Source: Buchnera aphidicola (Chaitoregma tattakana)
GTDB taxonomy: Bacteria > Pseudomonadota > Gammaproteobacteria > Enterobacterales > Enterobacteriaceae
Direction: 5' to 3'
Assembly (NCBI RefSeq): GCF_039370165.1
Contig: NZ_CP134991.1
Span: forward strand, 124,001 to 188,000
DNA: 64,000 nt
The translations under genes were made by a program, and so were the position numbers. Shown one piece after another: positions 27,109-34,846 of the stretch (positions are counted from its first letter, which is position 1; every line of letters starts with the position of its first letter). Below the pieces are notes generated by a model. That model made no database searches. It was not told the origin of the DNA and saw only the letters and a list, made by a program, of their open reading frames with translations.

Positions 27109-28203
27109 ATGTCTTTAACATGTGGTATAGTAGGTTTGCCTAATGTTGGTAAATCAATGTTATTTAATATATTGACTAAGTCAAATGTACCTTCTAAAAA
27201 TTTTCCATTTTGTACTATACAGCCTAATATAGGAATTTCTTTAATAGAGGATAAAAGGATTGATAACATTTTTAAAATTATAAAGTCTAAAAATGTTGTG
27301 AAATCATATATAAAATTTGTAGATATAGCTGGTTTAATAAAAAATTCACATTTAGGATATGGTTTAGGAAATAAATTTTTAGAAAACATAAAAAAGGTTG
27401 ATGCAATATTGCATGTAGTAAGATTCTTTAAAACATGTGATGTTATTCATGTTAATAACAAAATAAATCCTAAATATGATGTAGATTTAGTAAATGTAGA
27501 ACTTATGTTGTCTGATTATCAAGACTGTAAAAGGTATATTAAATATTATGAAAAACAAATTTATAAAGAAAGTTTTAAGCTCAAAGCATATAATTTAGAA
27601 ATTTTATCAGTATTAAAAAAATGTGTAAGTAAATTAAAAAAAAATATAATGATTTCTAATATTTGTTTTGTAAAAAGTGAAAGGAAAATTTTAAATTCAT
27701 TTAACTTTATAACTAACAAGCCTTTTATATATATTGCTAATATAGATTTAGAAGATTTTTTTTTATTGAAAATTCAAAAAAAAATACCTATTATGTTAAA
27801 ATCTTTTCCTTACAAAATTTTTCCAGTTTGTATAAATTTTAATAAAAAGTATATTTATAATAAAAGTTCAAATAATGATATGTTATTAAATTTTTTTTTG
27901 GAAGATATAAAAAAAATTGTGTATGTAACATTTAATTTATTAAAATTACAAACTTTTTTTACTATAGGAAAAAAAGAAACAAAATCATGGATTATAAAAA
28001 AAGGCACTAAAGCTATTGATGCTGCTAATATTATACACACTGATTTTAAAAAAGGATTTATAAGAGCTAAAATAGTTTCTTATAAAGATTTTATGTTTTA
28101 TAAAAGTATTAATTTATTAAAAAAATATGGAAAGTATAGATTAGAAGGAAAAGACTATATATTATCTGATGGAGATATTGTTAATTTTTTATTTAATATT
28201 TAG
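27109..28203 (+). CDS. ychF: Redox-regulated ATPase YchF/OLA1 type
   Basis: A P-loop ATPase of the Obg family that binds ribosomes. It has 364 aa (E. coli 363). The G1 loop is GLPNVGKS (residues 9-16). FPFCTIQPN (switch I) and VDIAGLIKNSHLGYGLGN (G3 and switch II, given here as VDIAGL) follow. The C-terminal TGS domain is well kept: KSWIIKKGTKA, IHTDFKKGFIRA, RLEGKDYILSDGD, ending VNFLFNI. The middle coiled-coil and the NxxE nucleotide base motif are eroded but recognisable (YIANIDLED). A terminator follows and thrC converges. Confidence 0.96.
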   Translation: MSLTCGIVGLPNVGKSMLFNILTKSNVPSKNFPFCTIQPNIGISLIEDKRIDNIFKIIKSKNVVKSYIKFVDIAGLIKNSHLGYGLGNKFLENIKKVDAILHVVRFFKTCDVIHVNNKINPKYDVDLVNVELMLSDYQDCKRYIKYYEKQIYKESFKLKAYNLEILSVLKKCVSKLKKNIMISNICFVKSERKILNSFNFITNKPFIYIANIDLEDFFLLKIQKKIPIMLKSFPYKIFPVCINFNKKYIYNKSSNNDMLLNFFLEDIKKIVYVTFNLLKLQTFFTIGKKETKSWIIKKGTKAIDAANIIHTDFKKGFIRAKIVSYKDFMFYKSINLLKKYGKYRLEGKDYILSDGDIVNFLFNI

Positions 28204-28237
28204 TATTAAATATATAAAATTTTTTATTACTTTAATA

Positions 28238-28278
28238 AGTTTCCTATCAAGTCTATAAGTATTACTTGTTAGGAAACT
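28238..28278. terminator. bidirectional terminator between ychF and thrC
   Basis: AGTTTCCTA (28238-28246) pairs with TAGGAAACT (28270-28278). Inside, after one T-T mismatch, CAAGT pairs with ACTTG, leaving an ~11-nt loop. It lies 35 bp after ychF and 6 bp from the thrC stop, serving both convergent genes. Confidence 0.75.
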
Positions 28279-28283
28279 AAAGT

Positions 28284-29579
28284 TTATAACAGAAATTTTT
28301 TCAGTGAAGAAAATTTAGGATCTATAGAAAATGATATAGATTTTATGTTATTTTGGTCTATTATTTTTTTTGGTAATTTTATCTTTATAGGAATAATTTT
28401 TTCAACTGTGTTTTTAAATTTTAATGGATGAGCTGTACCTAAAAATAGTCCGTGATCTTCTTTTTTCATATTTTTTTTTAGTACTGTGTATGCTACTGCA
28501 GCATGAGGTTCTGATATATATTTTAAATTATATAGTTCTTGTATACTTTTTTTAGTTTGTTCTTCCGACACGCTTCCAAATTTTAAGTTTTTAGAATTTT
28601 TTATATCCCATTTGTTTTGTTTAAACAATTCTAATACTCTGTCCCAATTATTTGGTATGCTTATGTCCATAGCGTTAGATATTGTTGAAATTGTTTTTTT
28701 AGGGTTCCAATGTCCGCTTTTTAAAAATCTTGGAACAGTATCATTAGAATTAGTAGAAGCTATAAAATTCTTTATTGGCAGTCCTATTGATTTTGCAATT
28801 AGCCCCGCTGTAATATTTCCGAAATTTCCACAAGGTACTGATATGATTAAATTTTTTCTATTTTCTGTTTTTATTAAAGAAAATGCTTCAAAGTAGTAAC
28901 ATACTTGTGCTAACAGTCTACTTATATTTATAGAATTTCCAGAGTTTAAACCGATTTTTTTTTTTAATTCAGAATCATTGAAAGCAGTTTTTACGAGATT
29001 TTGGCACTCGTCAAAACTTCCATTTACAGATATTGTTTTTATATTTTTTCCAAGAGTACAGAACATTTTTTCTTGTATTTTACTTATTTTTCCCTTTGGA
29101 TATAGTATTACTACATTTACATTTTTCATATTATAAAATGCATTTGCTACAGCAGCTCCTGTATCTCCTGATGTGGCTGTGAGTATTGTAACTTTTTTTT
29201 TATTTACTTTGTTTAAGAAATGTATAATTTGAGACATAAACCTAGCACCAAAATCTTTGAATGCCAATGTAGGACCATGAAATAACTCTAAACATGAAAC
29301 GTTTTTATTTATTGATTGAATTTTTGGATGTATAGAATAAAATGATTTTTTAACTATTTTCTGCAAATTTTTTTTAGATATTTCTGATCCTATAAAAGAA
29401 TTTAATATTCTGCAACTTTTTTCATGAAAGTTCATGTCTAACATTTTATTTATTTCTTTTTCTTTGAAATATGGCATTTTTTTGGGGAAAAATAGTCCTT
29501 GTCTGTCGCACAATCCAAGTTCTACTGCTTCTAAAAATGTTACTTCTTTTTTATTATTTTTCATACTATATAATTTCAT
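28284..29579 (-). CDS. thrC: Threonine synthase
   Basis: Last step of threonine synthesis: phosphohomoserine to threonine, PLP-dependent. It has 431 aa (E. coli 428). The PLP lysine is K108 in GPTLAFKDF. SGDTGAAVANAF, SVNGSFDECQ, PCGNFGNITAGL and the N-terminal QGLFFP are characteristic. It is last in the thrA-thrB-thrC operon, starting 3 bp after thrB. Threonine is an essential amino acid for the aphid, so the operon fits the nutritional symbiosis. Confidence 0.98.
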   Translation of the reverse strand: MKLYSMKNNKKEVTFLEAVELGLCDRQGLFFPKKMPYFKEKEINKMLDMNFHEKSCRILNSFIGSEISKKNLQKIVKKSFYSIHPKIQSINKNVSCLELFHGPTLAFKDFGARFMSQIIHFLNKVNKKKVTILTATSGDTGAAVANAFYNMKNVNVVILYPKGKISKIQEKMFCTLGKNIKTISVNGSFDECQNLVKTAFNDSELKKKIGLNSGNSINISRLLAQVCYYFEAFSLIKTENRKNLIISVPCGNFGNITAGLIAKSIGLPIKNFIASTNSNDTVPRFLKSGHWNPKKTISTISNAMDISIPNNWDRVLELFKQNKWDIKNSKNLKFGSVSEEQTKKSIQELYNLKYISEPHAAVAYTVLKKNMKKEDHGLFLGTAHPLKFKNTVEKIIPIKIKLPKKIIDQNNIKSISFSIDPKFSSLKKFLL

Positions 29580-29582
29580 ATT

Positions 29583-30512
29583 TTACCTTTTTATTACAGT
29601 CCCTTTATTGTTTACTTTACATATTTTTACAAATCCTTGGTTGTTTATTAAATAGTTTTTTTCTAACCATTTAGAGATGCTATTCGCTGATTCTGTATTA
29701 TTACATATAGAAAATATTGTTGGTCCTGACCCTGATATTCCAAAACCTATTGATCCTTCTTTTTTTAAATTTTTTCTCATTTTAAGAAATCCAGGAATAT
29801 ATTTCATTCTATATGGTTCAGCTATTATATCTTTTATAAAGCTTATAGCTAGTTTTTGTTGTGCAGAATATGATGAATGAATAAATCCTGCTAAATTTCT
29901 GCTATGTTCTATACAAGTATGTAACTTATATCTTTTTGGTAATATTTTTCTAGCTTTTGATGTAGATACATTTGTGCCCGGCCATGCAACAACCCATTTC
30001 CAGTTTTTAAAATATGGAATGGATTGACTAATGTATTTTTTGCTTTGTAGTATAATTTGTAATCCACCTAAAAAACATGGTGCTACATTATCATAATGTA
30101 TATTTCCTGATATTTCTCCTTCTAATCTCCCCATAATATTTAATAATTCTTTTTTAGATAGAGGTTTTTTACAAAATTCGTTCATAGCTACTAGACTTGC
30201 TGAAATAGAACATGCACTAGAACCCAAACCTGATCCAATAGGCATATTTTTTTCTAAAGTAATTAGCACAGATATTTTTTTGTTTATTTTTTTGCAAAAA
30301 TATTTCCAGCATTTCCATATAATATTTTCAGTAAATACTACAGGTAATTGTTCAGAAAATTTTCCTATATTTTTTATCTCAAACTTTTTATGTTCTTTTA
30401 TTTCTACAATGTCCCCAAAATTAGAATTATCTATAGGAGATATCGCTATTCCTAATGTATCAAATCCAACACTAATATTTCCTATAGTAGCTGGTGAATA
30501 AACTCTGATCAT
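29583..30512 (-). CDS. thrB: Homoserine kinase
   Basis: Phosphorylates homoserine to O-phosphohomoserine. It has 309 aa (E. coli 310). GHMP-kinase motifs: YSPATIGNISVGFD at the N-terminus, the phosphate loop PIGSGLGSSACS, and GFGISGSGPTIFS near residue 255. It lies 17 bp after thrA and 3 bp before thrC. No anomalies seen. Confidence 0.98.
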   Translation of the reverse strand: MIRVYSPATIGNISVGFDTLGIAISPIDNSNFGDIVEIKEHKKFEIKNIGKFSEQLPVVFTENIIWKCWKYFCKKINKKISVLITLEKNMPIGSGLGSSACSISASLVAMNEFCKKPLSKKELLNIMGRLEGEISGNIHYDNVAPCFLGGLQIILQSKKYISQSIPYFKNWKWVVAWPGTNVSTSKARKILPKRYKLHTCIEHSRNLAGFIHSSYSAQQKLAISFIKDIIAEPYRMKYIPGFLKMRKNLKKEGSIGFGISGSGPTIFSICNNTESANSISKWLEKNYLINNQGFVKICKVNNKGTVIKR

Positions 30513-30529
30513 AATTATTTTCCACGTTA

Positions 30530-32983
30530 TTATGATATTATACGTAATAAATCTGAAAATACTCCAGCGGAGGTTACTGTATTTCCCGCTCCATATCCTC
30601 TTAATATTAATGGTGTGGGATTGTAATATTTACTATAAAATATAAAAGCATTTTCTCCATTTTTTATGTTATACAAAGGATCATTTTTACTGATTTTTTC
30701 TATTTTTACTTGACATTTTTTGTTTTCTGTTATGGAACCTACTAATCTTAAAACTTTTTTTTGTTTTTTTGCTGTTCTTATTTTATCAGAATAAAAGTTT
30801 TGTATATTATTTAAGTTTTTAAACAAATCTTTTTTGTTTATATTTTTTGTTACAATGTTTTTTGGTAAGATTTTCGATATATTAATATTTTTTAGTTCTA
30901 AATTTATTCCTATTTCTCTAGCTATTATTAATATTTTTCTTGCAACATCTATGCCTGATAAGTCATCTATTGGATTAGGTTCAGTAAAACCTAATTTTTG
31001 AGCTTGTTTTACGGCTTCTACGATAGAATAATTTTCTTCTAATTTACCAAATATATATGATAATGAACCTGATAGTATTCCTCTAAATTTTATTATTTGA
31101 TCTCCTGAAATTATTAAATTTTTTAGATTTTCTATTATTGGTAATCCAGCACCTACATTAGTTTCATATAAAAATTTTTTTTTATATCTTATTAAATAAT
31201 TTCTAATTTTTTTATAGTATTTCATACTACTAGTATTAGCTTTTTTGTTAGATGCTATTATATTAAATCCCTTTTTTATAAAATAATCATAATTTTCAGA
31301 AATTTCTTTACTAGACGTACAGTCTACTATTATGGGATTATTGAGTTTTTTCTTTGTTATTTTTTTTATATACTCTTTTATATTTATTTTTTTATCTTTT
31401 TTTTGTATTAAATTTTGGTATTGCTCTGTGTTTATGTTGTTTGTTTTTATAATATAATTTTTTGAATTTGATATTCCTAATATTTTTATATCTATTTTGT
31501 TTTTTTTTAGTTTATCTTTTTGTAAATTTATCTGTTTAAGAAGTTTATATCCCACACCTCCCACACCTATTAAAAACACTTCTGATGTTTTGTTTACATT
31601 TATGTTAAAAAATTTATTATGTATAGAGTTTATAATTTTTTTTGTATATTTTTTTTTTATTATTATGGATATTGAGTTTTTAGAATCATTTAAAAGTACT
31701 GAAATTATTTTTATGTCTATTTCTTTTATAGCAGAAATTATTTTATATAGAATTTTTATTTTAAAAACTATATTTTTTCCAATAATAGATACTATAGATA
31801 ATTTTTTTTTTATTTTTATTTTGTATTTCTCTTTTTTTGCTAAATGTTTTTTTAATATATTATTTATAAGATGAAAGGGGTTTTTATCTTCTTTTATTGA
31901 TGTTAAAATTGTAATTTTTTTTTCGCTAATTTTTTTATAATCAAAAATTTTATATTGATTATTTGATGTTACTAATTTTAATATTTTTTTTAAAACTATT
32001 CTATTTATTTCTTTTTTAAATAATATTTTTATTATTATAAAGTCTTTTAAATAAGTAATGCTTTTTACTATTTGTTTAAACACATTTTTACTTTTATTGC
32101 TAATTATAGTTCCTTTAGTTTCTGGACAATAAAAATTTTTTATTATACATGGTATATTCTTTTTATACAAAGGATAAATTGTTTGAGGATGTATTATCTC
32201 TGAACCACATTTTGATAATTCTAAAGCTTCTTCATAAGAAATTCTTTCTACAAGTTTAGCTTTACTAATGTTTTTAGGATTTGCTGTACAAATTCCCTTA
32301 ACATCTTTCCATATTTCACAAGAAGTTGCATCTATGCAATTTGATAATATAGCTGCAGAATAATCAGACCCATTTCTTCCTAGTATGGTTACTTCATTTT
32401 TTAAGTTTCCTGAAATAAATCCTGGAATTAAAATTATTTTATTATTGTATTGTTTTATTTTTTTAAGTTTTTTAGTAGATTCTTTTATATTGACTTTAGC
32501 ATTTAGATAATTTTCGTCTGATAAAGTATTTTTTATTGGATCTAATATTGTAGAATTCACATTTTTACTTTTTAAAATACTGTTCATTATTTCTGTAGAT
32601 ATAATTTCTCCTTTGCTCATTATAATAGCTTGTTTTTTTTTGTTTATTTTATTAGAATTATTATTTTTACTAAAGATTTTTTCTATTATGTTTATTTGAA
32701 ATTCTATTTCATTTTTTGTTTTTTTAATTTCAAATTTTTTATTTGTTTCATAAATAGTTTTTAAGATTTTATTAACTTTGCTTTTAACTTTTTTTAAACT
32801 TTTATTTTTTTTATTTTTAACATTATTTTTAATAGAAAGAATTAAATAATCTGTAATTTTGTATGGCGCTGACAATACAACTAAAATTTGTTCAGTTTTG
32901 CTTTTTTTTTTAAGTATTTCAGAGATTAGTATAAACTTTTTTGCATCTGACAAAATAGAACCACCAAATTTTAATACTTTCAC
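30530..32983 (-). CDS. thrA: Bifunctional aspartokinase I / homoserine dehydrogenase I
   Basis: First and third steps from aspartate to threonine. It has 817 aa (E. coli 820). The start is GTG with AGGAAA upstream, aligning KVLKFGG with the E. coli start. The aspartokinase domain keeps KFGG, SKGEIISTEIM and LGRNGSDYSAA. The dehydrogenase domain keeps FLIGVGGVG, IVDCTSS, NKKANTSSM, NVGAGLPVIENL-like NVGAGLPIIEN, and GILSGSLSYIFG. The central ACT region (about residues 300-460) is poorly conserved: the QSSSE and QGSSE motifs of E. coli are replaced by lysine/isoleucine-rich sequence and LNDSKN. Catalysis looks intact, threonine feedback doubtful. No thrL-type attenuator is visible in the 200-odd bp upstream. 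Confidence 0.98.
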   Translation of the reverse strand: MKVLKFGGSILSDAKKFILISEILKKKSKTEQILVVLSAPYKITDYLILSIKNNVKNKKNKSLKKVKSKVNKILKTIYETNKKFEIKKTKNEIEFQINIIEKIFSKNNNSNKINKKKQAIIMSKGEIISTEIMNSILKSKNVNSTILDPIKNTLSDENYLNAKVNIKESTKKLKKIKQYNNKIILIPGFISGNLKNEVTILGRNGSDYSAAILSNCIDATSCEIWKDVKGICTANPKNISKAKLVERISYEEALELSKCGSEIIHPQTIYPLYKKNIPCIIKNFYCPETKGTIISNKSKNVFKQIVKSITYLKDFIIIKILFKKEINRIVLKKILKLVTSNNQYKIFDYKKISEKKITILTSIKEDKNPFHLINNILKKHLAKKEKYKIKIKKKLSIVSIIGKNIVFKIKILYKIISAIKEIDIKIISVLLNDSKNSISIIIKKKYTKKIINSIHNKFFNINVNKTSEVFLIGVGGVGYKLLKQINLQKDKLKKNKIDIKILGISNSKNYIIKTNNINTEQYQNLIQKKDKKINIKEYIKKITKKKLNNPIIVDCTSSKEISENYDYFIKKGFNIIASNKKANTSSMKYYKKIRNYLIRYKKKFLYETNVGAGLPIIENLKNLIISGDQIIKFRGILSGSLSYIFGKLEENYSIVEAVKQAQKLGFTEPNPIDDLSGIDVARKILIIAREIGINLELKNINISKILPKNIVTKNINKKDLFKNLNNIQNFYSDKIRTAKKQKKVLRLVGSITENKKCQVKIEKISKNDPLYNIKNGENAFIFYSKYYNPTPLILRGYGAGNTVTSAGVFSDLLRIIS

Positions 32984-33210
32984 AATTTTATTTTTCCTGT
33001 ATATATAGATATTATACTTTTTTTAATGTTTTTACTGATAAACAATTCTATTATAAATTTATAATTATAATATATAAAGCGTTGAATAATACTTTTTTTA
33101 ACGACTTTTTTGTTTATTATTTATTTTTTGTTTTTTTACAATATTTATTTTATAAAATTTTATATTAATTTTTATATTAACAATTTTAGTTGTAGACCTT
33201 ATGCTTCCTT

Positions 33211-33666
33211 TTATTTAACTATTTGTTTATCTCTAATTTCTGATACTGTTTTGCAATCTATGCACAAAGTAGCAGTTGGTCTTGCTTCTAGTCTTTTTAT
33301 TCCTATTTTTACATCGCAAGATTCGCAATATCCAAAATTATTTAGTTCAATTTTTTTTAATGTATTTTTTATCTTTTTTATAATTTGTATATCTCTAGCA
33401 TTATTTTGTAGTTTTAAACTAAATTCTTCTTCTTGTACTGCTCTATCTATTGGATCTGGAAAATTAATTTGTTCTTGTGATATATTATTATCTGTGTATT
33501 TCATTTTATTTTCTGTTTGATTTTTCCAAGCCTCTAAAATTTTTTTAAAATGTTCTATCTGTTTTTTACTCATATATTTTTCATTTTTTTTTTTTTTGTA
33601 TGGTTTAACTCCGGCTATTGATAATATGCTTAAAGAAGAAATTTTTTTATTTTTTTTTGTTTTCAT
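33211..33666 (-). CDS. dksA: RNA polymerase-binding transcription factor DksA
   Basis: Binds the secondary channel of RNA polymerase and, with ppGpp, modulates rRNA and amino acid promoters. From the ATG at 33666 the product is 151 aa, exactly the E. coli length, with GGAT a few bases ahead; an ATG 12 bp upstream is also in frame. The coiled-coil tip has the two functional aspartates in FPDPIDRA. The zinc finger is CESC...CIDC, followed by [11 protein letters not shown] 14-A run (T at 33584-33597) encodes four lysines. It is divergent from truA and lies ~220 bp upstream of thrA. Confidence 0.97.
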   Translation of the reverse strand: MKTKKNKKISSLSILSIAGVKPYKKKKNEKYMSKKQIEHFKKILEAWKNQTENKMKYTDNNISQEQINFPDPIDRAVQEEEFSLKLQNNARDIQIIKKIKNTLKKIELNNFGYCESCDVKIGIKRLEARPTATLCIDCKTVSEIRDKQIVK

Positions 33667-33848
33667 ATATTTATCCATATAAATTTTTTTAATTTTTATA
33701 ACAATATTGTAATATATAAATTAAATTTTTTTATAAAATATAATAATTATATTTATTTTTTTATAAACTTTTATAAAAATTTATTAATAAAAATATAATA
33801 CTTATATATTAATATTTTTCAACTTTTATTTTTTGGTAATTTATTGTT

Positions 33849-34646
33849 ATGAGAATCGCATTGGGTATAGAATATAATGGTGTTAAATATCATGGGTGGC
33901 AAAGTCAAAAAAATGTAATAACTGTTCAAGGAGTATTAGAAAAATGTTTATCTATAATAGCTAATGAGAATATAATAGTATATTGTGCAGGAAGAACAGA
34001 TGCAAAAGTACATAGTATAGGACAAGTGATTCATTTCGATACTAGCTCTGTTAGAAAAGAAAAATCTTGGATACTAGGGACTAATTTTTATTTACCTAAA
34101 GATATATCTGTAAAATGGGCGAAAATAGTGTCATATAAATTTCATGCTAGATATAGCGCTATATATAGACATTATAGATATATAATAAATAATAGTGATT
34201 ATAAGTCTGTTTTTTTTACAGATAATTTTTATAACTTTAATAAAAAGTTTTTGAATGTAAAAAAAATGAATTTATCAATTCAGTGTTTAATTGGAGAACA
34301 TAACTTTTCTTCGTTTAGATCTAAAAGTTGTCAGTCTAAGATTTCATATAGGTATGTGTTTAGTGCCAAAGTATATAGAATCAATTCTTTTGTAATATTC
34401 GATATAGTCGCAAATTCATTTTTGCATAATATGGTTAGAAATATAGTAACTTCTTTAATACAGATTGGATCTGATGAAAAAAAAGTATTTTGGATAGAAG
34501 AATTATTGCTAATGCAGAACAATAATTTTACATATAGTACATCTAATCCTATAGGTTTATATTTAATTTATGTAAAATATCCACGATTTTTAAATTTTCC
34601 TAAATTTTTATATGGTAATAGTATAAAAATTTTTTCGAATTATTGA
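33849..34646 (+). CDS. truA: tRNA pseudouridine synthase A
   Basis: Makes pseudouridine at positions 38-40 of tRNA anticodon arms. It has 265 aa (E. coli 270). The catalytic aspartate is in CAGRTDAKVHS. IEYNGVKYHGWQSQ near the start, DISVKWA, FHARYSAIYRHYRYII and FLHNMVRNIV are typical of the family. It stands between divergent dksA and secA. mrcB, which I recall between truA and secA in other Buchnera, is absent. Confidence 0.97.
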   Translation: MRIALGIEYNGVKYHGWQSQKNVITVQGVLEKCLSIIANENIIVYCAGRTDAKVHSIGQVIHFDTSSVRKEKSWILGTNFYLPKDISVKWAKIVSYKFHARYSAIYRHYRYIINNSDYKSVFFTDNFYNFNKKFLNVKKMNLSIQCLIGEHNFSSFRSKSCQSKISYRYVFSAKVYRINSFVIFDIVANSFLHNMVRNIVTSLIQIGSDEKKVFWIEELLLMQNNNFTYSTSNPIGLYLIYVKYPRFLNFPKFLYGNSIKIFSNY

Positions 34647-34846
34647 ATAGAATTTGTTTTAAATTTTTTTAAAATTTTACATTTTTTTTTAAAAAAAGGT
34701 TTGTTATGTAAGCTAATATAAATATTAATTATTTTATTTTAAAATATATAATATACAATTATTATGAATTATTTTACATAAATTAAGTTTAAAACTATTT
34801 TTATATATTTAATTTATACGTAACAATTATTGATGTGAGAGTTTTT

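Noticed and set aside
32984..33210. Possible thr leader/attenuator upstream of thrA
   Set aside because: No short Thr/Ile-rich leader frame, no G/C-containing hairpin and no T tract found.
34704..34781. TTATGTAA and TTACATAA inverted 8-mers between truA and secA
   Set aside because: Arms of 8 A/T-rich bases 62 bp apart are expected by chance here.
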